Source: Niastella sp.
GTDB lineage: Bacteria; Bacteroidota; Bacteroidia; Chitinophagales; Chitinophagaceae
Assembly (NCBI GenBank): GCA_017744515.1
Contig: JAGIBF010000052.1
Coordinates: 1-60,014, forward strand
DNA length: 60,014 nucleotides
Direction of reading: 5' to 3'
A model generated the notes under the pieces. That model did no database searches and was not told where the DNA came from. It was given only the letters and a program-made list of their open reading frames with translations. The first letter of the stretch is position 1. Every line of letters begins with the position of its first letter. Both the position numbers and the translations under genes were made by a program. Shown piece by piece: positions 50,108-59,840 of the stretch.

Positions 50108-51778
50108 TTATAAATATGGTGCTGTAAATCCAAGGTTCTTCATGCCTGTTTTTACTTCGGGACAGCTGGTGAACAGGTCCCACAGTAGTCCGCTGCGATG
50201 GTTCTCGATCATCACGATGATGGGTCCCTGATCGATGGCCAGGAATGTTTCTGCAAACCAGGTATCTTTCAATGAGAAGGCATCGACAAAGCCATATTCT
50301 TTCCAGAGTTTATCGCCTAATACATAGTAGTAGAATTTCAATGCTTTCATTGACTCTACAGGTGTATATGGAAAGGATGATAAGGCTGCTGTGGGGGCAA
50401 TGACACCTACATCATTGGTTGGCGAGCTGGCCGTGTAACCTCCTGGAATATCGCTTGCGGTAAGTCCCCAACAAGAGTCGCTGTACCCAAAATGCCCTTG
50501 CGGGTTGGTAACGCAATAGTTATAGTTGATGAGTGTATGGTTCTTGTTTTGTGTTGTGTAATTGGCCCAGGCATCGGTGAGGTTGTTGGGATTGATGCCG
50601 AGGAATGAATAATGGGCAAAGAACAACGGGCCACCATAGGCCGGGCCTAATGGCAGTTGCAGATTGTAGTAAGTATTGTTGTTTCTGAATGCGCCGTTGT
50701 TTGTCCAGCCATTATCGTACACGATCTTAGGTATGGAAAAGCTGGTGGATGAGGCTGCCAGTACATAGGTGATGAGGCATTCGTTCCAGCCGCGTATTGG
50801 CATGTTCATGTCCCAGTTGTAGTTGGGGCTCCAATGCCAATATAATACGTTTTCATTGTTTTTGCGGAACCAGCTCCATTCTACTTTATTGCAGATCGTA
50901 TTGATGTCGTTGCGCAGGGTGGTTTCTGCAGCATCGGCCGTGTTGAAATACTGGCGGGCACAAAGCAGGCCTTGTACCAGATAGGAGGTTTCTACCAGAT
51001 CGGCACCATCGTCTTTTGTGCTGAAGGGAACGGCTGCTCCGGTAGCGCCGTTGAGCCAGTGGGGGAAGGCTCCGTGAAAGGTGGCTGCATTGTTTTTAAG
51101 GAAGGCCGTTATTTTTTGCAGGCGGGTCAATCCTTCGGCACGTGTAATGAAGTTGCGGTGAATAGCTGTGATGATGGCCATGATACCAAAGCCAGAACCT
51201 CCGGATGTAACGACGTCGCCGGATGTATTTCTTTCTCTCGCAAGACCTGAAACCGGATGACCAAAGTCCCAGAAGTATTTAAAGGTTTGTTGCTGTACTT
51301 TATCGAGCAACTGAGCATCGGTGATAGCAGGGAACTTGCGGGATGAATCTATTTTAGTGAGGAGGTTTACATCGATACCTGATTGCAGGCTTGTATTTTC
51401 TTTGGACTTCAAAAGGGTAGTGAGTGTTACCGTGTATTGGGTGATCGATGTCAATGCTGTAGAAGGCTGTATCACCAATGTGCTATCGTTGTTTTCCAGG
51501 GCAACTGTATAAGCAACTGTAGTACCTGATTTGGCCCTGATGGTCAGGGCGTTGTTCACAGTAGCCTGATTGACCTTTGTATTGAAGGTGTATTTCAACA
51601 CGGGCTGGTAGTTTACGTTTGTATAGGTAAATCCATTAAACCGGCCATCTACTCTCAATGCGGAAAAACTGAAAGAGGTTGGCGGTGCAGGTGGTGGCGC
51701 GGGGTTATCGCCTCCGCTTTTGCCACAACCGGCGCTTATTAATATGGCGCATAGCAAAGTAAAGTGAATGCATTTCAT
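50108..51778 (-). CDS. GH144-type glycoamylase-fold lipoprotein with N-terminal Ig-like domain, copy B (PUL 2)
   Basis: The protein has 556 residues. The lipoprotein signal has lipobox SAGC, then a Pro-rich linker. An Ig-like domain spans about residues 40-150 (VLKYTFNTKVNQATVNNALTI...STALTSITQYTVTL), similar to bacterial Big_5-type domains. The catalytic-type domain is paralogous to copy A: QQTFKYFWDFGHPVSGLARE, VTSGGSGFGIMAI, WHWSPNYNWDMNMPIRGWNE and SSFPYTPVESM. The two copies probably arose by duplication. In-frame upstream codons to 51,859 cross the terminator and are rejected. Confidence 0.88.
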   Translation of the reverse strand: MKCIHFTLLCAILISAGCGKSGGDNPAPPPAPPTSFSFSALRVDGRFNGFTYTNVNYQPVLKYTFNTKVNQATVNNALTIRAKSGTTVAYTVALENNDSTLVIQPSTALTSITQYTVTLTTLLKSKENTSLQSGIDVNLLTKIDSSRKFPAITDAQLLDKVQQQTFKYFWDFGHPVSGLARERNTSGDVVTSGGSGFGIMAIITAIHRNFITRAEGLTRLQKITAFLKNNAATFHGAFPHWLNGATGAAVPFSTKDDGADLVETSYLVQGLLCARQYFNTADAAETTLRNDINTICNKVEWSWFRKNNENVLYWHWSPNYNWDMNMPIRGWNECLITYVLAASSTSFSIPKIVYDNGWTNNGAFRNNNTYYNLQLPLGPAYGGPLFFAHYSFLGINPNNLTDAWANYTTQNKNHTLINYNYCVTNPQGHFGYSDSCWGLTASDIPGGYTASSPTNDVGVIAPTAALSSFPYTPVESMKALKFYYYVLGDKLWKEYGFVDAFSLKDTWFAETFLAIDQGPIIVMIENHRSGLLWDLFTSCPEVKTGMKNLGFTAPYL

Positions 51779-51820
51779 CGTTCGAATCGTTTCCATGTAG
51801 TAACAGGTTACCTGGTAAAT

Positions 51821-51871
51821 AAAAAAGGGCATGAGAGCATGCAGGGCATACCGCTGCATATTTCATGCCCT
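51821..51871 (-). terminator. Terminator between the LamG gene and the GH144 genes
   Basis: On the minus strand AGGGCATGA (51,871-51,863) pairs with TCATGCCCT (51,834-51,826), with an inner stem, then a run of T. It separates susCD-LamG from the enzyme genes, as the 38,250 hairpin does in PUL 1. Confidence 0.8.
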
Positions 51872-51880
51872 ATCGTTGTA

Positions 51881-52717
51881 TTATTTACCTCTTCCTTCCA
51901 ACAGTACAAGGGCACTGATGTCTGCATCAGTGAGCGCCTTATTATAAATCCTTACTTCATCTAACCTTCCCGTGAGGAAGCTGGCCCAGCTCTCTGCGCC
52001 ATGGCTGCTTGTAAGGCTTGGGGTGGTCATGAACTGGGATGCGCCAAATACTATTTTTCCACTGTTCAGGAAATTCAAGGCGCCTAATCCGGCCACAGTC
52101 TTTGTAGTGGACACAGAACCGTTCACATAGAATTTGAACGTGGATGTTGCCTGATCGTATGACAGTATCAGGTGGCTCCATTTGGTATAGAAGCTTGGTA
52201 TGCCGTCTTTATCGATACCAATTTCAGTGGTGCCGTTGTTGATCACCTTGGCCCTGAATTTCATGGCATCGAGTGTGCCGCCGTTTTCGAGGAACAACTC
52301 AATGTTGCCCCAAAACTGGTTGTTATTGGAGAGGGCAACAAGGCCGGCTATGCCTGCCGGGTGTAAGGGGCTGTTGACCCAAAAAGCCAGGGTAAAGCTA
52401 TGCATACCTGTTACTCCCGTTCCAGGCGTAGCCAGTACATAGCTATTCAGTGCGCCCTGCATGGCCTGCCCTTTATAGCCGGGGGCAAAGCTGGTGCCTA
52501 CGTTGGTGCCTGCCTGTCCGGAAACACTGTCGACCAGGTTGCCATCGAAAGACCAATAGGCTACGAGGTTGGAAGGTGCTATTTCTTTGGAACTGGTATA
52601 TCCACCAATCGAAAGGGCCGGGGCATAGCTATCGGTATCGAATTTTTTATAGCAGGAGGTAAATAGTAAACCTGCTGCCGCAATGGCGAGCATGGGTTTA
52701 AAATTTTTGCTGTTCAT
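51881..52717 (-). CDS. LamG/concanavalin-like surface lipoprotein (PUL 2)
   Basis: The protein has 278 residues with lipobox FTSC and a short linker. A laminin-G-like jelly roll follows: NLVAYWSFDGNLVDSVSG, HSFTLAFWVNSP, WSHLILSYDQATSTFKFYVNG, then GRLDEVRIYNKALTDADI. It sits directly after SusD, where surface glycan-binding proteins (SusE/F type) are normally encoded, so that role is likely. No catalytic motif is seen. Confidence 0.87.
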   Translation of the reverse strand: MNSKNFKPMLAIAAAGLLFTSCYKKFDTDSYAPALSIGGYTSSKEIAPSNLVAYWSFDGNLVDSVSGQAGTNVGTSFAPGYKGQAMQGALNSYVLATPGTGVTGMHSFTLAFWVNSPLHPAGIAGLVALSNNNQFWGNIELFLENGGTLDAMKFRAKVINNGTTEIGIDKDGIPSFYTKWSHLILSYDQATSTFKFYVNGSVSTTKTVAGLGALNFLNSGKIVFGASQFMTTPSLTSSHGAESWASFLTGRLDEVRIYNKALTDADISALVLLEGRGK

Positions 52718-52739
52718 ATTAATGTGTTTAAATGCTGAA

Positions 52740-54236
52740 TTAATATCCGGGGTTTTGTGTCAATACACCGGCGCTGATGTCGATCTCTGCCTGTGGTATG
52801 GGCCACACTTCGTTTTTGTTGGCTTTCCATCCTTTGGCAGCAAACAGGGTAGCGGCACGTCCCTGACGGATGACATCGAAATACCTGTCATTCTCCATGG
52901 CCAGCTCCGCTCTTCTTTCTCTCCAGATAACTGTACGTAGTGCGGCCTGGTCGGTAGTGGTAACCGGAGGCAACACGGTAAGCGGAAGGGCGCCTCTCGC
53001 TCTTGTTCTTACTCTGTTGAGTGAGGTGAGGGCCTGGGTGGTATTGGCGCCGCCAAGTTCATTGGCAGCTTCAGCATTCATTAACAGGACTTCTGCAAAG
53101 CGTATGACCCGGAAGTTTTGTTGGCTTCCTTCGGTAAACCCAGCCACCATGAGGCTTTGGGGCACATATGATTTTTGGTTGTACCGGGGGTTATCGCCTG
53201 CTACAGGAATGGCATCGCCCTGTGGTGTAATCTCTCCTCTGAAAACGATGGTGGCATCTCTGCGCGGATCATCGGTTTCGTAAGAGTTGGCGAGATCGGC
53301 TGTAGGAACGTTGAAGCCCCAGCCCATACTGGGCGACATGCCCCGGATACCTTGTACCTGGGAGTATTGCGAGTTGGAAGCTTCTTTGTTATCGGGTATC
53401 AATGCAGCCTGTACTTCGAAGATGGATTCGATGTTGTTCTCATTCTGTATGCGGAACTGTTTTTCGTAATCGGGGAACAGGTCATAGCCGAGTGTCATTA
53501 CCTGGTTGGTGAGGGCCAACACCTGGTCCCACTTCTTCTGGTACATGGAAACTTTTGCATGCAGGGCTAATGCAGCTCCTTTGGTAGCGTGGCCTACATC
53601 GGCTGGTCCGTAGTTCTGCGGCAGTGTTGCTGCAGCTTCTGTAAGGTCTTTTTCAATGGCGGCATATACATCGGCCTTCGGCGTTCTTGGTATGTTGAAC
53701 TCAGAAGCATCTTTCGGAATAGTGAGCCTTAAGGGCACATCGCCAAATGCTCTTACCAGCCGGAAGTAGCTATATGCCCGCAGGAACTTAGCTTCTGCGA
53801 GGTAGCGGTTCTTCAGGTTAGCATCCATTTCTATTTTAGGCACATTGTCCAGCACCTGGTTGCAATAGTTGATCTCCAGGTATTGTCCTTTCCAGAAGTC
53901 ATATACCTGCCCGGAAGAGTTGGCTGAAGATGGTCCTACTGTAAAATTGTCGAAGTCGTCGAGGTAGGAGGCATCACCGGCAGAGCTTCCTTTTTCTGCA
54001 TCATCGGAACCGAGGTTTTCTACTGCTATGGCAGCGAATGCTACCTGTGGCCATGCGCGTAAATAGGCATACATGGCGTTAACGGCTTTAGTGGCATCGT
54101 CTGCATTGCGCCAGAATTGCTCAGAGGGCTGGGCGCCTTCCAATGGCACATCTATAAAGCTTTTGCTGCATCCATTTGCAGCGATCACGAGCACAGCTGC
54201 CAGCAAAGGTGTTTTTATATTATTAATGCGTTTCAT
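52740..54236 (-). CDS. SusD/RagB-family lipoprotein (PUL 2)
   Basis: The protein has 498 residues with lipobox NGC, then SFIDVPLEGAQPSEQFWRNADDATKAVNAMYAYL. Helical TPR-like segments include LAEAKFLRAYSYFRLVRAFGDVPL. The C-terminal signature is WRERRAELAMENDRYFDVIRQGRA, ending WPIPQAEIDISAGVLTQNPGY. It partners the SusC encoded 17 bases upstream. Confidence 0.95.
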   Translation of the reverse strand: MKRINNIKTPLLAAVLVIAANGCSKSFIDVPLEGAQPSEQFWRNADDATKAVNAMYAYLRAWPQVAFAAIAVENLGSDDAEKGSSAGDASYLDDFDNFTVGPSSANSSGQVYDFWKGQYLEINYCNQVLDNVPKIEMDANLKNRYLAEAKFLRAYSYFRLVRAFGDVPLRLTIPKDASEFNIPRTPKADVYAAIEKDLTEAAATLPQNYGPADVGHATKGAALALHAKVSMYQKKWDQVLALTNQVMTLGYDLFPDYEKQFRIQNENNIESIFEVQAALIPDNKEASNSQYSQVQGIRGMSPSMGWGFNVPTADLANSYETDDPRRDATIVFRGEITPQGDAIPVAGDNPRYNQKSYVPQSLMVAGFTEGSQQNFRVIRFAEVLLMNAEAANELGGANTTQALTSLNRVRTRARGALPLTVLPPVTTTDQAALRTVIWRERRAELAMENDRYFDVIRQGRAATLFAAKGWKANKNEVWPIPQAEIDISAGVLTQNPGY

Positions 54237-54253
54237 TGTAATTCGATTTTGAA

Positions 54254-57200
54254 TTAGAAGCTAAGGTTTACGCCAAAGTTGTAGATGGCTGACAATGGAT
54301 ATACATTGGCATCTATACCGGATCCTGTGGGCCCACCTCCAATGATCTCGGGGGAGAAACCATTGTACCTGAAGAATGTAAATGGATTCTGGGCATTCAC
54401 GAATACGCGCAGTCTTGAAACTGACCATTTATTCATCAGTGTTGCGGGGAGTGTGTATCCCAGCTGAATATTCCTGATCCGGAAGTAATCGCCATCTTCT
54501 ACAAAAAAGGAACTGGGCTTGGCATTGTAGGTGCTTCCGATCTTAGCGGAAGGATAGGTGTTGGAAGTTCCTTGTCCATGCCAGCGATTATCGAAGAATT
54601 CTTTGGAGAAGTTTTCGTTACCATAGCGCCAGCCAATGTTGGCATTGTAAACCTGTACATCTGCTACGCCCTGGAAGTCGAGCGCAAGGTCGAATTGTTT
54701 ATAGGTTACGGAGGTGTTGATGCCGTAGCTGTAGCGCGGGTTGGGATTGCCGAGCACTGCTCTATCGTATTTACCATCGATCACACCATCGGGTTTTCCT
54801 TCGGGTCCGCTGATGTCCTCAAATTTGAAGTCCCCTGCTTTTGCGCCCCAGGGTGCTGCTTCTGCATCGGTTTGGAACACTCCTACTACTCTGTATCCAT
54901 AGAAGTGGCCGATCGGCTGTCCCAACACCGTGCGGGTAGCCAATGATCCGTTGGCAAGTCCCTGACCACCACCATAGATGGGGTTACCACCAGTAACGGT
55001 AGACAATACCTTATTGTCGTTGATACCAAGGTTGGCGCTGATGCTGTATGTCCAGTCTTTGGCAACATTGTCTTTCCAGGACACGAGGAATTCCCATCCT
55101 CTGTTTTGATAGGTGGCCTGGTTACCAACGATGCTGCTGCCTGATACACCCAGTGAACCGAGGATATCGATGGCGAAGATGGCATCTTCGGTTTTGCGAT
55201 TGTACCAACCGATCTCTGCACTCAACTTATTGTTCAACAAGGATGCTTCGATGGCGATATCTGTACCTACGCTTTTTTCCCAGAATGTAGTGGGCGGAAC
55301 GATCTTATCGATGCTGGCACCGGTAAATATCTGGTTGCCAAATACTGCGATGAGGGCGTTGGTTTGTGTTACTGATTGTACTGACAGGTTAGCTGGTACG
55401 GAGGCGTTACCTACTTTACCCCAGCTTGCCCGCAGTTTCAGGTTGTTGAATATATCCTGATTCTCCATGAAGCTTTCGTTGCTGATAACCCAGCCTATGC
55501 CTACCGCAGGGAAATATCCCCACTTGTCGGAGCCGGAGAATTTGGAAGAACCATCAGCGCGGAAAGACGCGGTCAGCAAATATCTATTCTGGAATGAATA
55601 GTTCAACCGGCCGAAATAGGATGAGATCGTGCTATATAATGGATAGTTGGGATAATCTGCATCTTGTATGTTGCGGTTGTTGCCGAGGCTCAGGTATTCA
55701 AAGTTGCGTCCGTTGGGTACGTTTTGCGCTGAACCTATCTGCTTGGTGAACCTGTATGATTGTGCGCCCTGACCTGCCAATACTTTTACAGAGTGATCAC
55801 CAAACTTCCTGTCGTACGTGATCGTGTTTTCCAATATCCAGTTGCGGGTATGTTCATCTGTCAGTGTAAGGCTGCTGATGTCATTGCGCAGGCTGGGTCC
55901 GAGGTTGTATACGGGACGATAGTTGCGCACGTGCTGATCGGTGTACTCCCCTCCTATGCTGGAGCGAAGGGTGAAATACCTTGCTACTTTCAACTCTGCA
56001 AACACGTTGCCGGTACCGCGGTATTGTCTTGTGTCCTGATCGAAGTAATCAATAGTTACCTGCGGATTGTATTTGGCACCATCTCCGAGGGGAAAATCGC
56101 CTGGATCGCCATAGCTGCCATCCTGGTAGAATACAGGCAGTACAGGATAGGCTGAGTATAGTTGTCTGAAGATTCCTCCATCTATATCGGCTGATTTACT
56201 GTAGGCTCCGGTAAGGGTATATCCAACCTTAAGCGGTTTTGCTACGGTGAACTCCTGTTGCAGGCGTAGTGTATAGCGCTGGTAATTGTTGGTTTCCACG
56301 ATACCATCCTGATTGAGGTATCCAAATGACAGGTTGTAGTTCGATCTCTCAGCTCCTCCGGATACAGATATCTGGTGGTTGGTGATGAGGGCATTCCGGA
56401 GTACCTGGTGGTACCAGTCGGTGCCTGCTCCAAATTGGGAAGGATCGAGTACCTGCATGCCTTCTTTTTCATTGATAAGGGTGGCATATTGGTTGGCATT
56501 GGCCATTTCGATCTGGTTGGTCACTTTCTGGTATCCTACATAGCCATTGTAATTAACCTGTGGCTTTCCTGATTTTCCTTTTTTGGTAGTGATGAGCACA
56601 ACGCCGTTGGCTGCCCTGATGCCGTAGATCGATTCGCTGGAAGCGTCTTTCAGGATGCTTACGCTTTCAATATCGGCCGGGTTGAGGAAGCTGATGTTAT
56701 CAAACCAAACTCCATCTACTACATATAGTGGGCTGGTGCTTCCGAATACTGTACCAACGCCCCTGATCCTGATCTCAGGTGAAGCACCGGGTGCTCCAGA
56801 GTTGGTGATCTGTACGCCGGCTACTTTACCTTGTAAAGCACTGATGGGATTGACTGATGCCTGTTTGGAAATTTCTTCTCCTCTGATATTTGTCACGGCC
56901 CCTGTAACATCTATTTTACGCTGTGTGCCATATCCCACTACCACCACCTGTTCCAGGGGGGTATCGGCTGACTGCAGTGTAATATTTATGGTAGTTTGCC
57001 CTGATACCGCTACCTCCTGTGTGGTGTAACCTACTGAAGAGAAGATCAGCGTGGCATTGTCGGGTACTGTAATGGTAAATGAACCATTGGCATCTGTGGA
57101 AGTTCCTGCATTGCTGCCTTTGACCCTGACTGAAACACCTGAAATGGGGGCGCCGGTGGAGTCGGTAACCCGCCCGGTGACCTGCGCCGGCTGTATGGTG

Positions 57201-57568
57201 GTATTCATCCGCTTCAACACTACAAGGTTGCTGTTGAGCACTTCATAGGTTAAAGAGGTGTTTTCCAATATCCTGTTTATCACAGACAATACTTCTTCAT
57301 TGTTGGCAGTGATATTCACTTTCTGGTCTGCAGGGATCAGACTTTGATTGTATAAAAAACGATAGTTAGTCTTTTTCTCTATGGCCGAGAGTACTTTTTT
57401 AAAGTCGGCCGATTGCATGTTCAGGGATATCCGGGATTGGGAGTAGACTCCGGCTGACACATGCAGGCAACTAACCAGAAGAATGACAACCGTTAATTTC
57501 ATGATAAATGCAAGCTTTAAAAGGTTAGGCTTCCCGAAGAAATCGGGAAAAGTCCTTATTTTTTTCAT
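54254..57568 (-). CDS. SusC/RagA TonB-linked outer-membrane receptor with STN domain (PUL 2)
   Basis: The protein has 1104 residues. The signal region is followed by an STN domain (ISLNMQSADFKKVLSAIEKKTNYRFLYN) and a carboxypeptidase-like domain (VTGRVTDSTGAPISGVSVRVKG). The plug reads PLEQVVVVGYGTQRKIDVTGAV and SPLYVVDGVWFDNISFLNPADIESVSILKDASSESIYG. The barrel ends IYNFGVNLSF. It is paralogous to the PUL 1 receptor but clearly divergent in the barrel. The STN domain implies signalling to the FecR at 57,754. Confidence 0.96.
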   Translation of the reverse strand: MKKIRTFPDFFGKPNLLKLAFIMKLTVVILLVSCLHVSAGVYSQSRISLNMQSADFKKVLSAIEKKTNYRFLYNQSLIPADQKVNITANNEEVLSVINRILENTSLTYEVLNSNLVVLKRMNTTIQPAQVTGRVTDSTGAPISGVSVRVKGSNAGTSTDANGSFTITVPDNATLIFSSVGYTTQEVAVSGQTTINITLQSADTPLEQVVVVGYGTQRKIDVTGAVTNIRGEEISKQASVNPISALQGKVAGVQITNSGAPGASPEIRIRGVGTVFGSTSPLYVVDGVWFDNISFLNPADIESVSILKDASSESIYGIRAANGVVLITTKKGKSGKPQVNYNGYVGYQKVTNQIEMANANQYATLINEKEGMQVLDPSQFGAGTDWYHQVLRNALITNHQISVSGGAERSNYNLSFGYLNQDGIVETNNYQRYTLRLQQEFTVAKPLKVGYTLTGAYSKSADIDGGIFRQLYSAYPVLPVFYQDGSYGDPGDFPLGDGAKYNPQVTIDYFDQDTRQYRGTGNVFAELKVARYFTLRSSIGGEYTDQHVRNYRPVYNLGPSLRNDISSLTLTDEHTRNWILENTITYDRKFGDHSVKVLAGQGAQSYRFTKQIGSAQNVPNGRNFEYLSLGNNRNIQDADYPNYPLYSTISSYFGRLNYSFQNRYLLTASFRADGSSKFSGSDKWGYFPAVGIGWVISNESFMENQDIFNNLKLRASWGKVGNASVPANLSVQSVTQTNALIAVFGNQIFTGASIDKIVPPTTFWEKSVGTDIAIEASLLNNKLSAEIGWYNRKTEDAIFAIDILGSLGVSGSSIVGNQATYQNRGWEFLVSWKDNVAKDWTYSISANLGINDNKVLSTVTGGNPIYGGGQGLANGSLATRTVLGQPIGHFYGYRVVGVFQTDAEAAPWGAKAGDFKFEDISGPEGKPDGVIDGKYDRAVLGNPNPRYSYGINTSVTYKQFDLALDFQGVADVQVYNANIGWRYGNENFSKEFFDNRWHGQGTSNTYPSAKIGSTYNAKPSSFFVEDGDYFRIRNIQLGYTLPATLMNKWSVSRLRVFVNAQNPFTFFRYNGFSPEIIGGGPTGSGIDANVYPLSAIYNFGVNLSF

Positions 57569-57651
57569 ACTTTAAGCATTGAAAAAGGTTATAAAATGGT
57601 ACCTGCAACTTTCCGAGGGTTGTGAGCATACCGAGACTTTTTTCGATCACA

Positions 57652-57678
57652 AACGGGATCCCGCGGCAACGGGGTCCT
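57652..57678 (-). promoter_or_regulatory. 11-5-11 direct-repeat element upstream of susC (PUL 2)
   Basis: Read on the minus strand: AGGACCCCGTT, five bases, GGGATCCCGTT. It ends 83 bases before ATG 57,568 and matches 33,409-33,435 in architecture and at 22 of 27 bases. Confidence 0.5.
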
Positions 57679-57753
57679 GTTTGCTTTTTAGCAGTTTTCT
57701 TTTATGTACTATTGATCTGGAGCATTGGCAACATGAGTTTTCGTTAGTAATTG

Positions 57754-58863
57754 TTATCGGGAAATAATAATCGTTTTGCCCTGGAATTTATAGTTAAAGG
57801 AGCCGGTTATCTTTAGTGCCCGCATCGCATCTTCGATGGTCTCTTCTTCGAATACCCCGGTAAAGCGCAAAGCACCAATACGCTCATCTGAAAAATGTAT
57901 GACCACACCATACCAGCGTTCCATCTTCAACGCTAAATCTTTGAAGGACTCATCTTCAAATACCAGCTTGTTCTCTACCCAGGAGGTTTCGATGATGGTG
58001 CTGTCTTCTTTCTGATAGGTGAGGTGACGGATTGCTACGAGTGGCTCCAGGTTTTCTTTGTGTGCTTTCGGCGTATTGTTCACGGCCGTAAAGGTGTCTC
58101 TATTGGCGACCACTATTTTCTCATTGGGTTTGAGGATTATTTTCTGGGACGGACGGTCTTTCAACGACACTTCAATGCTGCCGTGAATGAGGGCCGCTTC
58201 TGTAGCCTGGTCATTGGGATATGACTTTACGTTGAATTGTGTACCTAATACTTTTACATCCATTTTTTCGGTGTGAATGATAAAAGGTTTTTTCTCATTT
58301 CTTACTACATCAAAGTATCCTTCGCCGGTTAGTGTTACTTCGCGCAGGGCGTTGTTGAACTCTTTATCATAGGTAAGCTTGCTGCCGGCATTGAGCCACA
58401 CTTTTGTTCCATCCGGCAATTGTACCCTGGTCCTGGAACCCTGCCGGGTGGTGATCTCACTGGCTGGGCTTTTGTCGGTCAGGGAAGCTGTTTGGGGGGG
58501 ATGTTGTGACCCCCAATAAAAAAAACAGGCCACCATGATCATTGCCGCTGCTGCAACCCACCATATATGCCGACGCCTGGAAGGTCTGCGCGATCCTTCC
58601 AGTAACAGGGTGTTATCTTCCTGGCCCTGACCGATCGTTATGCCCATTTCCTGCATACGGGTTACGTGTTGCTGATAACTGGTATGCAGGGTATCGTCTT
58701 CCGGGGGCTGCGGCTCGTGGTGCCACAGGTCGGTAACGGCCTGGACCGGGAAGTGGAGCTCCGGATGGGTACGTAATAGTTGCTCCAGTTCTCCCAATTC
58801 ATCATCAGAAGCCTCGTCTGCGAGTTTCCGCGCCATCAGTTCCCAAATGCGTTCAGTAGACAT
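57754..58863 (-). CDS. FecR-family sigma regulator (PUL 2)
   Basis: The protein has 369 residues. The N-terminal domain (RIWELMARKLADEASDDELGEL) is closely related to that of the PUL 1 FecR. One membrane helix is present (HIWWVAAAAMIMVACFFYW). The FecR domain reads GSRTRVQLPDGTKVWLNAGSKLTYD...GEGYFDVVRNEKKPFIIHTEKMDVKVLGTQFNVKSYP. The C-terminal DUF4974 domain is WVENKLVFEDESFKDLALKMERWYGV. The 221-base gap up to the sigma gene contains CTTTAGGGGATTGCCC (minus) and a GTTGACAAGTTGAAGGGTTGA short repeat. Confidence 0.94.
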   Translation of the reverse strand: MSTERIWELMARKLADEASDDELGELEQLLRTHPELHFPVQAVTDLWHHEPQPPEDDTLHTSYQQHVTRMQEMGITIGQGQEDNTLLLEGSRRPSRRRHIWWVAAAAMIMVACFFYWGSQHPPQTASLTDKSPASEITTRQGSRTRVQLPDGTKVWLNAGSKLTYDKEFNNALREVTLTGEGYFDVVRNEKKPFIIHTEKMDVKVLGTQFNVKSYPNDQATEAALIHGSIEVSLKDRPSQKIILKPNEKIVVANRDTFTAVNNTPKAHKENLEPLVAIRHLTYQKEDSTIIETSWVENKLVFEDESFKDLALKMERWYGVVIHFSDERIGALRFTGVFEEETIEDAMRALKITGSFNYKFQGKTIIISR

Positions 58864-58983
58864 AAGGCGGTTGGTTGCTTGTCGATTGTTTGGTTGTTAT
58901 CTTATTAAGGAGCCGGGTTTCAGGGCAATCCCCTAAAGGGGGAGAAAATATTTTTGGGGGGACACGAATTGCGGGGGGGATGA

Positions 58984-59012
58984 TAGGTTGACAAGTTGAA
59001 GGGTTGAAAAGG
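58984..59012. repeat. GTTGAnAAGTTGA short repeat
   Basis: GGTTGACAAGTTGAAGGGTTGA and on. The same type occurs at 38,180-38,210, 39,732-39,760 and, inside mnmD, at 15,848-15,880. Confidence 0.55.
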
Positions 59013-59084
59013 GGAATACAGGGCAGCGATTGGCAGGCGATGATCGAAACGTTGATGAATTCATCGATTAGCAGAGAAGCAGGA

Positions 59085-59657
59085 TCAGAAGCGTATGACC
59101 TTTTTGAGGTTGACGTTGATGGCTTTGCCAATTTTGCCGAGGGCTATGGCTAATTGGTTGTCAATGGTTTTGACGGATATGCCGAGGATCTCGGCTACTT
59201 CTTTGTAGCGGAGTCCGTCTTCCTTGATCAGTTTGTATACCAGCTTGCAGCGAGGCGGGAGGTGCATGATGGCCTGGTCTACCCGGGCCAGCATTTCGGC
59301 CGTCATCATCAGTTGCTCGGGGTTGTTATACTGGCTTTCGAGCTCCACCTGCAGGTCGTCGAGCGTAATAGCTACTCTTTTCTGCTGTCTGAGCAGGTAC
59401 TTGAGGGCTGCATTTTTGGTGCTTATATATAGGTATACTTTGAGGTTATGTATCTCTTCGAGGGTGGCGCGGCGTTGCCATATACTGATAAAAACATCGG
59501 AAACGATCTCTTCGGACATTTCGTGGGAGTGGCAAAGAGTGTGGGCAAACCGAAGCAGGGGTTTATAGAACAGGCAGAAGAGCTCTTTATAAGCAGCTTC
59601 ATCGTCGTACAAGGCAATACGACGCTGGATTTCCTTCATGTAAGCAAGCTTTGACAT
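59085..59657 (-). CDS. ECF RNA polymerase sigma factor of PUL 2
   Basis: The protein has 190 residues. Region 2 reads AAYKELFCLFYKPLLRFAHTLCHSHEMSEEIVSDVFISIWQRR; region 4 reads LPPRCKLVYKLIKEDGLRYKEVAEILGISVKTIDNQLAIALGKI. It is paralogous to the sigma at 30,986, with both helix-turn-helix regions closely similar, so the two may recognise related promoters. It is the first gene of PUL 2. Confidence 0.94.
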   Translation of the reverse strand: MSKLAYMKEIQRRIALYDDEAAYKELFCLFYKPLLRFAHTLCHSHEMSEEIVSDVFISIWQRRATLEEIHNLKVYLYISTKNAALKYLLRQQKRVAITLDDLQVELESQYNNPEQLMMTAEMLARVDQAIMHLPPRCKLVYKLIKEDGLRYKEVAEILGISVKTIDNQLAIALGKIGKAINVNLKKVIRF

Positions 59658-59840
59658 AGCAACCGGCTATTTAAAGACCATACTTCTTGCAGCAGTGCTG
59701 CCTGCACAAGTTAAATCAAAAAATAAAGCAGATTTCTTCCCCATAGTTACTGAATTTGTCTAATTTTGCTCCTCGCCGGAAATTCCGGCTTAATCTTCTA
59801 ACTTATAGTTCTCTTGAATTTACAGTTGGAAGGATTACTT
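59658..59840 (+). promoter_or_regulatory. Gap before the tRNA-like repeat, with a possible promoter box
   Basis: No gene is seen. TAATTTTG at 59,761-59,768 (plus) matches TAnnTTTG and points toward the 100-bp repeat; no good -33 element is present. Confidence 0.3.
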
